NCBI GenBank assembly: GCA_964373815.1
Contig: CAYJWI010000006.1
Location: 1 to 55,278, forward strand
Length of the DNA stretch: 55,278 nucleotides
Source: UBA10205 sp964373815
Lineage (GTDB): Archaea; Iainarchaeota; Iainarchaeia; Iainarchaeales; Iainarchaeaceae
Reading direction: 5' to 3'
The first letter of the stretch is position 1. Each line of letters starts with the position of its first letter. The notes under the pieces were generated by a model. It was not told the origin of the DNA. It searched no databases and saw only the letters and a program-made list of their open reading frames with translations. Positions 23,988-31,970 of this stretch are shown one piece after another. A program made the position numbers and the translations under genes.

Positions 23988-26536
23988 CCAACCGAGTTTT
24001 CCATTTCCATTTCAATTAGCCTGTTCAGCTCTACCGCGTATTCGAGCGGAAGGGTTTTTGTGAAAGGCTGCATGAAGCCAAGCACTATCATTGCAAGCGC
24101 CTCAGCTTCGGTAAGCCCTTTTGAAGTTAAATAGAATATCTGGTCCTCGCCTATCTTCCCCACCTTTGCCTCGTGCGCGATTGTCGCTGTCGGCTCATCT
24201 ATTTCGACGTAGGGGTAGGTATCTGTGCGCGAATCCTTGTCAAGCAGCAGTGCATCGCACATCACATTGCTCTTTACGTTCTTGCATCCCTTGAGAACCT
24301 TCACAAGGCCCCTATAGGATGTCCTTCCCCCGTCCTTGCTTATGCTCTTGCTCGTCACTTTGCTCGTGGTGTTTGATGCAAGGTGCACGACTTTTGCCCC
24401 CGCGTCCTGGTGCTGGCCTGCCCCTGCGAGCGCAACGCTTAGGACTTCGCCCTTCGCACCCTCGCCCATGAGATAAATTGCAGGGTATTTCATTGTGACT
24501 TTGCTTCCCAAATTTCCGTCAACCCATTCAACTGTCGCGTTCCTGCAAGCAAAAGCCCTCTTTGTAACAAGGTTGTAGATGTTATTCGCCCAGTTCTGCA
24601 CCGTGGTGTAGCGCACATGCGAGCCTTCCTTTGCAATCACTTCGACGACGGCAGAGTGCAGCGACTGCGTCGAGAATTTCGGCGCTGTGCAGTTGTGTAC
24701 TGCAAGGCCATTTGCAGTGTAGCTCTCATCTTCTCTTACTCCAAAGTTGTATACGTGCAAGCCGGCCACTTCTTGTGGTTCAACTGATTTTATAGGCGCG
24801 TACATGTAATCCTCGTCCATGGTAAACATGGTTGCCCTTTTTTTGCCTGAAATGTTTTTTCCAGCCTCTATTCCGACCATTTTTCCGAATTTTTCTAAAT
24901 ATTCGCCGCCTATAACCACTGCATACATAGTTTGTCTTGGTTTTCCTCTTTCCTGCTTATTTATGGATGATGCTATCCCAAGCCTCAGCAGTATTTCCCT
25001 TGCCTGCATTGCAAGGGTTTTGCTTACGGTATTTATCCTGAACATTTCTTTTGTCCCCCATTTGTATTTTTCCAGCATGTAACTGCCGTCTCCGTTGAAC
25101 AACCCTTTTATGAGTTCAGCTTGTTTTTCAGGGGCTTCAAGCATCATCCATTCCGGGATTGTTTTTCCCAAGGACCCTTTGCCGAAATGTTCAAATATCC
25201 TTGTTATTTTTGCGCTTGAAACTACTACGGAATGGCCATTATTTTTCTCATGTATAGGTTCGTAAACTTTCTCTACCCCAAGTGCATTCTTTAGGAGTGT
25301 TTTAGTATCAGCTATGTATCCCTGTTCATTTACATTGAAGGAAAAATGCGTGTAAAATCCCCTGTCGGTGCTTCCTTCAGCAAGGAAATATCCAGCCAGC
25401 CTAAAGAATGACGCGTCTGATTTGATGGCTTCTTTTGTTTTTACATACTGCCCTTTATTGCCGCCAAGGCTTATCTCAAATTCGTGGTATGGGTTGGATA
25501 TTATTTTTTTGTTTATGGGGTAACAAGCGTAATCCCCTGCGTGCAGGCTCTTTGCAGCAACCCATTCCGGCTTGAAAGACCTGTTTCTCTCATTTATGCG
25601 TTCCCTTTTGGCTATAAAGAAAGGATGCTCTTCTGTAGCTTCGATTGTGGATGTAGTGTCCCCGTACACGTTTATTCTATAGAGTTTTCCGTCGTAAGGG
25701 CGAACTTGCGTAAAGTAAACTTCCTTGTGCTGGCCTTTGTGGGTGAGAACCTTTTCCCCTTTTTCTATTCCCTCTATGGGTTTAACCCCATTTTCTGTGC
25801 GAATCTGTGTTCCAGCTGTAAAACAGCCTTCGACGTAATGGATCTGCGAGCCTTCATCCGCGATTATGAGCGTTCTCTCGAACTGGCCGAAGCTCTCCGC
25901 GTTTATCCTGAAGTATGCCTGCAGCGGTATGTCAACCTTCACGTTCTTTGGCACATATACAAACGAGCCGCCCGACCACACCGCGCTGTTTAGCGAAGCG
26001 AACTTGTTGTCGTTTAGCGGAATCACTTTGCCGAAATGCTCTTTGACTATTTCCGGGTATTGCTTTAGGCCCTCATCCATCGAGAGGAAAACCACTCCCA
26101 GCTTCTCCAAATCCTCCCTAATGCTGTGGTACATTACCTCTGAATCGTACTGCGCGCCCACGCCTGCCAAAAACTTCCTCTCCGCCTCGGGTATCCCGAG
26201 CCTTTCAAAGGTTTTCTTAACTTCCGCAGGGACCTCATCCCAGCTTTTCTTGTTCTCGCCAGATGCCTTCATGTAGTAAATTATTTCATCAAAATTTATT
26301 TCCCCAAGGTCCGCGCCCCACTTGGGCATGGCCTTTTCCCTGAACGCCTTGAGAGCCTTTAGCCTGAATTCGAGCATCCATTGCGGCTCGCTTTTCAGTT
26401 CGGAAATCCTGCGCACTACATCCTCGCTAAGCCCCTTGTCGAATATTGTCTCGTAATTTTTGGTGCTGTAGCTGAAATCGTACTTGGAGTAATCCGTCTG
26501 CGAAAGCGCCCGCTCCTTTGCCCTTGAATCAGTCAT
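23984..26536 (-). CDS. sufB: Fe-S assembly protein SufB interrupted by an intein
   Basis: Precursor of 850 residues. SufB is the core scaffold of the SufBC2D complex. The host protein occupies residues 1-237 and 616-850 (472 residues, normal for SufB). A 378-residue intein spans 238-615. Host landmarks are the N-terminal helical region, QIHYVEG just before the intein, CTAPKFSTQSLHSAVVEV just after it, and the C-terminal EATVAHEAKVGKI-type region, here read as TATIAHEAKVGKIGEDQIFYLTSKG. The +1 residue after the intein is cysteine, as splicing requires. It overlaps sufC upstream and sufD downstream by 4 nt each. Confidence 0.95.
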   Translation of the reverse strand: MTDSRAKERALSQTDYSKYDFSYSTKNYETIFDKGLSEDVVRRISELKSEPQWMLEFRLKALKAFREKAMPKWGADLGEINFDEIIYYMKASGENKKSWDEVPAEVKKTFERLGIPEAERKFLAGVGAQYDSEVMYHSIREDLEKLGVVFLSMDEGLKQYPEIVKEHFGKVIPLNDNKFASLNSAVWSGGSFVYVPKNVKVDIPLQAYFRINAESFGQFERTLIIADEGSQIHYVEGCFTAGTQIRTENGVKPIEGIEKGEKVLTHKGQHKEVYFTQVRPYDGKLYRINVYGDTTSTIEATEEHPFFIAKRERINERNRSFKPEWVAAKSLHAGDYACYPINKKIISNPYHEFEISLGGNKGQYVKTKEAIKSDASFFRLAGYFLAEGSTDRGFYTHFSFNVNEQGYIADTKTLLKNALGVEKVYEPIHEKNNGHSVVVSSAKITRIFEHFGKGSLGKTIPEWMMLEAPEKQAELIKGLFNGDGSYMLEKYKWGTKEMFRINTVSKTLAMQAREILLRLGIASSINKQERGKPRQTMYAVVIGGEYLEKFGKMVGIEAGKNISGKKRATMFTMDEDYMYAPIKSVEPQEVAGLHVYNFGVREDESYTANGLAVHNCTAPKFSTQSLHSAVVEVIAKEGSHVRYTTVQNWANNIYNLVTKRAFACRNATVEWVDGNLGSKVTMKYPAIYLMGEGAKGEVLSVALAGAGQHQDAGAKVVHLASNTTSKVTSKSISKDGGRTSYRGLVKVLKGCKNVKSNVMCDALLLDKDSRTDTYPYVEIDEPTATIAHEAKVGKIGEDQIFYLTSKGLTEAEALAMIVLGFMQPFTKTLPLEYAVELNRLIEMEMENSVG
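24692..25825 (-). mobile_element. Intein with LAGLIDADG homing endonuclease in sufB
   Basis: The intein starts with C238 (CFTAGTQI, block A), has TEEHPFFI with the TxxH block B, and ends AVHN before C616, so all splicing residues are present. Two dodecapeptide motifs, LAGYFLAEGS (about 379-388) and LIKGLFNGDGS (about 475-485), carry the acidic residues of a LAGLIDADG nuclease. It therefore looks able to splice and perhaps to home. The insertion site lies between YVEG and CTAP of SufB. Frame and composition are continuous with the host. Confidence 0.95.
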
Positions 26537-27303
26537 GCTTTCGCCTCCAGCCTTATGTCCTTGTCCTTTAGCATCTTCGAATAGCCCTTCTCCTCGAGCT
26601 CCTCGGCAAGCTCCTTGCCTCCTGATTTCACTATCCTTCCTTCGTACATCACGTGCACGAAATCCGGCTTTAGGTAATTCAGTATCCTCTTGTAGTGCGT
26701 AATCACTATAGCGCCGAAATCATCCGAGCGCATCCTCTCGACTGCTTCCGCAACGAGCTTTAGCGAATCTATGTCAAGCCCTGAATCTGTTTCATCCATT
26801 ATCGCCATTTTGGGTTTTAGCACCATCATCTGCAAAATCTCCGCCCTCTTTTTCTCGCCGCCGGAAAAACCGACATTGAGCTCCCTTTCGGCGAAGTCAG
26901 GGCTCATGCGCAGCTCCTTTGAGGCTTCCTTTATTTTTTCCCTGAACTTGACAACGCTTGTTGTGTCGAGCGGGTGCTGCGCCTTGTATGCCGCGTGCAG
27001 GAACTTGCTGAATGAGAGGCCGGCTATCTCGAAAGGGTACTGGAATGACAAAAACAGCCCGGCCTTTGCGCGCTCATCAGGGCTCATGCCCAGAATGCTT
27101 TTGCCGTCAAAAACAATGTCGCCTTTGGTGACAGCGTACTTCGGGTGCCCGAGTATTACATTAGAGAGCGTGCTTTTCCCAGAGCCATTCGGCCCCATTA
27201 TCGCGTGCACCTCGCCCTGCCTCGCCCTGATGCTTACGCCCTTGAGGATTTCCTTTCCCTCAATGCCTGCGTGCAAATCAGTGATTACAAGTTCTTTTGC
27301 CAT
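26533..27303 (-). CDS. sufC: Fe-S assembly ATPase SufC
   Basis: ABC-type ATPase of about 256 residues that powers the SufBCD complex. Walker A is GPNGSGKST, the Q-loop LSFQYP, the signature FSGGEKKR, Walker B AIMDETDSGLD, and the switch histidine ITHYKRIL; the DETDSGLDID phrase is SufC-specific. The ATG at 27303 is preferred over a TTG three codons upstream. It follows the HTH regulator after 33 nt and its stop overlaps the sufB ATG. Confidence 0.96.
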   Translation of the reverse strand: MAKELVITDLHAGIEGKEILKGVSIRARQGEVHAIMGPNGSGKSTLSNVILGHPKYAVTKGDIVFDGKSILGMSPDERAKAGLFLSFQYPFEIAGLSFSKFLHAAYKAQHPLDTTSVVKFREKIKEASKELRMSPDFAERELNVGFSGGEKKRAEILQMMVLKPKMAIMDETDSGLDIDSLKLVAEAVERMRSDDFGAIVITHYKRILNYLKPDFVHVMYEGRIVKSGGKELAEELEEKGYSKMLKDKDIRLEAKA

Positions 27304-27336
27304 TTCCAACAACTCCTATCCGACCCAAAAATAAGA

Positions 27337-27666
27337 TTAAATCCTTTTCACGTTCGCCTGCGCGAGTATCTGCTCGGAGGCATCAAATTCCTTGCACACG
27401 ACGCACATGCTCTGCACGCCCTTTCCTGACTGCACAATCGTCTGCGCCATTTCCCGAATTTTCACGAGGTCATGCTCATTGAACTTGTGGTTGCCCCCGC
27501 GCTTGTGCTTTAGGTACTGGCACACTGCGGCCTCGGTTATCCCGAGCTTTTGCGCAACCACCTTGCGCGCAACCTTTTTCTCGTCGATTAGGTACTTTGC
27601 AATCTCCCTTCTCACGGCAGGGAGCACTTGCCAGCTTATTATATCGCAGGGGAATGTCAGGCCCAT
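27337..27666 (-). CDS. HTH transcriptional regulator heading the suf operon
   Basis: Protein of about 109 residues resembling the archaeal COG2522-type regulators. A helix-turn-helix lies near residues 20-50: KVVAQKLGITEAAVCQYLKHKRG. Cysteines occur at FPCDIISW near the start and as MCVVCKEF near the C-terminus, together with one in the recognition region. These could hold an Fe-S cluster and make it a functional counterpart of IscR or SufR; that role is inferred from gene position. The ATG at 27666 is chosen. A 16-bp palindrome sits just upstream, between a TATA box and the start, as expected for autorepression. Confidence 0.8.
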   Translation of the reverse strand: MGLTFPCDIISWQVLPAVRREIAKYLIDEKKVARKVVAQKLGITEAAVCQYLKHKRGGNHKFNEHDLVKIREMAQTIVQSGKGVQSMCVVCKEFDASEQILAQANVKRI

Positions 27667-27678
27667 AAAAACACCATA

Positions 27679-27709
27679 ATTAACAATTGTTAATGAGACT
27701 TTAAATAGC
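27679..27709 (-). promoter_or_regulatory. suf operon promoter with palindromic operator
   Basis: ATTAACAATTGTTAAT (27679-27694) is a perfect 16-bp palindrome. On the minus strand a TATA box, GCTATTTAAAGT (27698-27709), lies just upstream, so the expected transcription start falls inside the palindrome, about 12 nt before the regulator ATG. A bound dimer would block initiation. Confidence 0.65.
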
Positions 27710-27885
27710 TTTGGGTGCATCGCTCAAAAGCCCCCTATCCTGGCTTTAAACTCCCCCAAATACTGCTTTTAGGTCGTTTTATGAGGCTCTCTCCCAGCTA
27801 TACAACAAAGCTCTACTCCAACAATAGGGGCGTTCGGATTTTTTCATACCTAAACATATATATCAAAGGAAAACGTACTGATATT

Positions 27886-28617
27886 ATGCAGCCAATCAAG
27901 ATATTTTTCCACTCTGCTGACGAGCATTTTGTCAGGGGGCTTGTTTTAGGGACCGCGATTCTCATTAAAGGCAGAAAAGGCCCATCCGAGGCACAGCGCT
28001 TTAAGATGAGTGGCAAAGAACCCCAAGTAGAGTTCGAATCAGAGCGTTATAGTGGAAATATCAGGGCTGCTTTTGTTGATTCGGGGCACTTATCTAAGCT
28101 GTACGATTTTTACGAGGTGCTCACAGTCAAAAACTGGCAAAAAAGAGGCGAGAAAAAACCGGCGCTGGCTGCCGAGTCAATGAAAACCCGTAAAGGCCAA
28201 CAAGGGATTCTTGTCACGCCGTTTAAACTGACCCAAGTCAAAAAACCGCAAACCGCAAGAACTGGCCAAAGGCGAATAGAAGTAAGGCCCAGCGACAATA
28301 TAGTTACTGCTTCATTCAGCGGATTCTTACGAAGTGGGCTTGACCCAAAAAGATTGGTGATTGTAGCTCCAAGTTCTGTCGAGCACCTCATAGATTCCGC
28401 AGCCAGAAAACCTGTTCCAAGAAAGGTACCAGAACATCTTTCCCCAAGAAAACCCATATTCAAGCAAGTTCACTTGGGCCTTGCTGGCAAACCAGTTGGG
28501 CACACAACCTCAATCTGGCATCCGATAGCGGGGGGAGGAAGCGGATTCCATCTCAGATTCAAAAAAGTCGGTCAGCGGCAATACGTTCCTGTGAGCAGGA
28601 AGCATAGGCCAAGGTAA
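27886..28617 (+). CDS. Hypothetical basic protein
   Basis: Protein of about 243 residues that I do not recognise. It is strongly basic, with many KP and RP pairs in the second half (RKPVPRKVPEHLSPRKP) and a glycine-rich end. It has no signal peptide or transmembrane helix. A TATA-like ACATATATATCA at about 27850-27861 supports the ATG at 27886; two further ATGs upstream (27715, 27781) keep the frame but precede the promoter. It lies divergent from the suf regulator. A nucleic-acid-binding role would fit the charge but is only a guess. Base composition is a little more AT-rich than its neighbours. Confidence 0.5.
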   Translation: MQPIKIFFHSADEHFVRGLVLGTAILIKGRKGPSEAQRFKMSGKEPQVEFESERYSGNIRAAFVDSGHLSKLYDFYEVLTVKNWQKRGEKKPALAAESMKTRKGQQGILVTPFKLTQVKKPQTARTGQRRIEVRPSDNIVTASFSGFLRSGLDPKRLVIVAPSSVEHLIDSAARKPVPRKVPEHLSPRKPIFKQVHLGLAGKPVGHTTSIWHPIAGGGSGFHLRFKKVGQRQYVPVSRKHRPR

Positions 28618-28738
28618 GACAAAACCAAATAGAAAAAGCGGCCAACGACAATCTAACGTGGCAGCATTGAGGAAACCTAAACTTCTCTTGGTGCCCTCGC
28701 TCCCAGTTTTTTAAACAGTTCGGCACGCTTTTACTTTC

Positions 28739-29407
28739 ATGAGCAGGCTTAAGGAAATGAAAATTGTGCAGGAGAAAAAGGGGATTTCCGGGCTTGTTTA
28801 CACAGCGCTGGGCGCACTTATAATTCTCGGCGCGCTCGCAATGGTTTACTTCGCGCTCTTTGGGAAAAACCCCAACGACGGCTCCAAGCCTTTTGACGTT
28901 TCAGCGCTCGAATCAGGCGGCCACACAAAAGAGAACCCCGCCGGAAAAATCAGTGTTGTCGAGTTCTCCGATTTCCAGTGCCCCGCCTGCGGCCACTCTT
29001 ACCCTATTGTGAAAAGAGTCCTCTCCGAGCGCCCCGAAATAAGGTTCACTTACAGGCACTTCCCGCTCTCAAACATCCACCCGTTCGCGCAGAAGGCGGC
29101 AGAGGCCTCCGAGTGCGCCTCGGAGCAGGGAAAGTTCTGGGAAATGCACGACACGATGTTCGAGAACCAGCAAAACCTCACAATTGCCGACCTCAAATCC
29201 TACGCCGCGAGGCTTTCTCTGGATGGGCAGGAATTCAGCGCCTGCCTCGATTCCGGAAAATACGCCCCAAAGGTCGCTTCGGATTTTTCCTACGGCGTCT
29301 CAATAGGGATAAACTCAACGCCGACATTTTTCATCAATGGGGCAAAGTACTCCGGCCTCACTTACGAGGAGTTCAGCTCCATAATAGCCAGCCAGCCTAA
29401 AGCCTAA
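28739..29407 (+). CDS. Membrane-anchored DsbA-like thiol oxidoreductase (CPAC)
   Basis: Protein of 222 residues with an N-terminal membrane helix (GLVYTALGALIILGALAMVYFALF) and a DsbA/thioredoxin-like domain outside. The redox motif is CPAC in EFSDFQCPACGHSYP; the cis-proline loop is NSTPTFFING. The helical insert contains FWEMHDTMFENQQNL. It would form or shuffle disulfides in exported proteins. A paralogue with CPFC follows, then glutaredoxin and thioredoxin reductase genes. All lie on the same strand but with gaps of 80-130 nt, so separate promoters are possible. Confidence 0.9.
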   Translation: MSRLKEMKIVQEKKGISGLVYTALGALIILGALAMVYFALFGKNPNDGSKPFDVSALESGGHTKENPAGKISVVEFSDFQCPACGHSYPIVKRVLSERPEIRFTYRHFPLSNIHPFAQKAAEASECASEQGKFWEMHDTMFENQQNLTIADLKSYAARLSLDGQEFSACLDSGKYAPKVASDFSYGVSIGINSTPTFFINGAKYSGLTYEEFSSIIASQPKA

Positions 29408-29489
29408 GCAAAACACCAGCCTTAATAATACTTTTCCAATTATTCTATGAATAATAAACAGGCATTTTTTGCAATTGGAGGGGTTTTTG

Positions 29490-30236
29490 TTGGAACATTC
29501 AGCAGGCGGTTCGGCGATTTACTTGCCGATAAGCATCATAGTTTCAGTGCTCATACTCTCTGCCACAATATTCATCGTGAGCAGCGATTTAAGCAAGCAG
29601 GTTTCCGGCCTCTCGGCCGCGGTAGGGAAAATCAATGTTTCCGCCCCTGCGGGAAACACCGGCGGCGCAGCCATAGCGGCACCCGAGCAACAGGCGCCGC
29701 AAGAGCCCATTGACATGGCAAAGCTCGTAGACGACGACCCGGTTGAAGGCAGCGCCGACGCCCCCGTCACAATAGTTGAGTTTTCAGATTTCCAGTGCCC
29801 GTTCTGCGAAAAGTTCTACTCCGACACACTCGGGCAGGTCCGCAAGGATTACATCGACACTGGCAAAGTGAAGCTCGTTTACAGGGACTTCCCCCTAAGC
29901 TTCCACCCGGAAGCCGAAAAGGCCGCGGAAGCAGCAGAGTGCGCCGATGACCAGGGCAAGTTCTGGGAAATGCACGACAAGATATTCGAGAACCAGGAAA
30001 CAATGGGTGTTGCCTCTTACAAGCAGTGGGCACCAACGCTCGGCCTGAACTCGGCCACATTCAACAAGTGCCTTGACTCCGGCGAGAAGGCGGCAGAAGT
30101 ACAGGCTGACTTTTCGGCAGGCCAGAGTGCTGGGGTTTCAGGTACCCCGACATTCTTCATCAATGGCACGGCAGTGGTCGGGGCGCAGCCTTATAGTGTC
30201 TTCAAGCAGGCAATAGATGCCGCGCTTGCAGGGTAA
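29490..30236 (+). CDS. Membrane-anchored DsbA-like thiol oxidoreductase (CPFC)
   Basis: About 248 residues, paralogue of the preceding gene. A membrane helix (IYLPISIIVSVLILSATIFIV) is followed by an alanine/proline/glutamine linker and a DsbA-like domain with CPFC in EFSDFQCPFCEKFY and a cis-proline loop SGTPTFFING. The start is TTG at 29490, chosen because GGAGGGG lies 6 nt upstream; an in-frame TTG at 29469 is less well placed. It likely has a different redox potential or client from the CPAC copy. A hairpin GGCCAAAAA..TTTTTGGCC follows the stop near 30255-30280. Confidence 0.88.
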   Translation: MEHSAGGSAIYLPISIIVSVLILSATIFIVSSDLSKQVSGLSAAVGKINVSAPAGNTGGAAIAAPEQQAPQEPIDMAKLVDDDPVEGSADAPVTIVEFSDFQCPFCEKFYSDTLGQVRKDYIDTGKVKLVYRDFPLSFHPEAEKAAEAAECADDQGKFWEMHDKIFENQETMGVASYKQWAPTLGLNSATFNKCLDSGEKAAEVQADFSAGQSAGVSGTPTFFINGTAVVGAQPYSVFKQAIDAALAG

Positions 30237-30364
30237 GCGTAACTATTTCTTTCCGGCCAAAAACTTTTTGGCCGGTTTCTTTTCTTTTTTCCATTGATAT
30301 TTCCATGCCCTCGATTCCGCACCAAAACCCTTTATAATTGTTTTAACAATCCTCTTTACAGGCG

Positions 30365-30604
30365 ATGCAATTGCACCACGTGGCCATTTACAGCACCCCC
30401 ACCTGCACCTACTGCAGGATGGCGAAGCAGTTCTTCAAGGACAACAACGTAAATTACACAGAGCACAATGTGGCAGAAGACGAAGAAAAGGCAGTCGAGA
30501 TGTTTGAAAAGAGCGGGCAGCAGGGCGTGCCGGTCATAATGATCGGTGGAAAGGTCATTGTAGGGTTCGACAGGCCCGCAATAAAGGAAGCGCTCGGCCT
30601 CTAA
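30365..30604 (+). CDS. Glutaredoxin-like protein
   Basis: Small redox protein of 79 residues with a thioredoxin fold. The active site CTYC is near residues 14-17 (STPTCTYCRMAKQF), GVPVIMIGGKVIVGFD holds the cis-proline, and the final helix is IKEALGL. It resembles NrdH/glutaredoxin-like archaeal proteins, which usually take electrons from a thioredoxin reductase rather than glutathione. Such a reductase gene follows 28 nt downstream, a natural partner. Confidence 0.92.
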   Translation: MQLHHVAIYSTPTCTYCRMAKQFFKDNNVNYTEHNVAEDEEKAVEMFEKSGQQGVPVIMIGGKVIVGFDRPAIKEALGL

Positions 30605-30632
30605 CGGTTTGCTTTTGAAAAGTGGTTTTCTC

Positions 30633-31553
30633 ATGGAAGAGTACGATTTTCTGATAATAGGCTCAGGTTCTGCCGGCCTGCCAGCTGCCATTTACGCAGC
30701 GCGCTTCAAGCTCAAGACACTCGTGATAGGCGAACTTATGGGGGGGACAATCACGACAACCCACATTGTCGAGAACTGGCCTGGGGTCATCAGCGCAACC
30801 GGCTGGGACCTGATGGAAACCCTCAAAAAGCACGTCGAGGCGAACGATGTCCGGATAGTGAACGACAAGGTTGTGGACGTGCAAAAAAGGGGAGAACCCG
30901 GTTTTTTGGTGAAGACCACCGAGAAAGAGTACAAGGCCAAGACAATCCTCTTTGCGACCGGCACTACGCGGAAAAAACTCGGTGTTCCGGGGGAGAAGGA
31001 ATACGAGAATCGTGGGGTTAGCTACTGTGCAGTCTGCGACGGAGCACTTTTTAAAAACAAGATTGTGGGCGTTGTGGGAGGCTCTGACAGCGCTGCAAAG
31101 GAAGCGCTCTTCCTCGCAGGGCACGCAAGCAAGGTCTACATCATACACCGCGGAGACTGCATAAGGCCAGAGCCGATTAACGGCGAGAGGGTTAGGGCAA
31201 ACCCGAAAATAGAGCTTTTGCTAAACCGGAACGTGAAGGAGATTTTCGGCGACAAGCTGGTGAAAGGCGTGAGGTTCAAGGAAGGCGGGGAGCTTGGCCT
31301 TTCAGGAGTTTTTGTCGAAATCGGGGCAACCCCGAATTCAGAGCTCGCGCAAAAGATTGGCGTGAAAGTGGACGATAAGAAGGAAATCATAATCGACGAG
31401 GCCAGCAGGACAAACATGCCCGGCGTTTATGCGGCTGGTGATGTCGCAAACAGGCACTTCAAGCAGGCAATTACGGGCGCTGCAGAGGGAGTGATAGCCT
31501 CCTTTTCCGCCTACGAGGACATAAACAGGCCGGCTGCAAAGAAAAAGAAATAA
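30633..31553 (+). CDS. trxB: Thioredoxin reductase-like flavoprotein
   Basis: FAD enzyme of about 306 residues. The FAD fingerprint is IIGSGSAGLPAAIYAARF at the N-terminus, the redox pair CAVC lies in SYCAVCDGALFKNK, the nucleotide fold is VVGGSDSAAKEA, and the FAD-binding end is GVYAAGDVANRHFKQAITGAAEG. The ATG at 30633 starts the FAD fold; a TTG at 30609 would add eight residues. The second Rossmann site reads GGSDSA with HRGDCIRP rather than a typical arginine-rich NADPH clamp, so the cofactor may be NADH, NADPH or another donor. The likely partner is the upstream glutaredoxin. Confidence 0.93.
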   Translation: MEEYDFLIIGSGSAGLPAAIYAARFKLKTLVIGELMGGTITTTHIVENWPGVISATGWDLMETLKKHVEANDVRIVNDKVVDVQKRGEPGFLVKTTEKEYKAKTILFATGTTRKKLGVPGEKEYENRGVSYCAVCDGALFKNKIVGVVGGSDSAAKEALFLAGHASKVYIIHRGDCIRPEPINGERVRANPKIELLLNRNVKEIFGDKLVKGVRFKEGGELGLSGVFVEIGATPNSELAQKIGVKVDDKKEIIIDEASRTNMPGVYAAGDVANRHFKQAITGAAEGVIASFSAYEDINRPAAKKKK

Positions 31554-31577
31554 TTTTTCTTTTTTTTGGTTTTTGTG

Positions 31578-31946
31578 ATGAAAACAATCGCGATTATAGG
31601 CGCTTCCGCGGACAGGGAAAAGTTCGGCAACAAGTGCGTGCGCGCATACCTAAAGCTCGGCTGGCAGGTTTTTCCGGTAAACCCGAAAGAAAAAGAAATC
31701 GAGGGGTTGCAGTGCTACCCTTCCATATCCGAACTTCCGCAAAAGCCTGAGCGGGTTTCAATCTACCTTCCCCCAAACGTTACGATGTCAGTAATCCCAG
31801 ATTTGCTCGAGGCAGGGATAAAGGGAATAATCCTCAACCCCGGTGCTGAATCGGATGAGCTTGTAAAAAACCTGCGCGACAATGGCATCAACCCGCAGCT
31901 CGTGTGCAGCATCAGGTTAGAAGGCCTCTCGCCGGACGATTTTTGA
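31578..31946 (+). CDS. CoA-binding domain protein
   Basis: A 122-residue single Rossmann domain of the CoA-binding (YccU-like) family. The N-terminus TIAIIGASADREKFGNK, the VFPVNPKEKEIEGLQCYPSISELP phrase and GIILNPGAESDELV are characteristic. The same fold forms the N-terminal part of succinyl-CoA and acetyl-CoA synthetase alpha chains, but here no catalytic partner is present. It may sense or protect CoA. The ATG at 31578 fits the family; an in-frame start lies 12 nt upstream. It precedes pus10 by 24 nt. Confidence 0.88.
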   Translation: MKTIAIIGASADREKFGNKCVRAYLKLGWQVFPVNPKEKEIEGLQCYPSISELPQKPERVSIYLPPNVTMSVIPDLLEAGIKGIILNPGAESDELVKNLRDNGINPQLVCSIRLEGLSPDDF

Positions 31947-31970
31947 ACCCTCCGCCGCCTAAATGCTTTT

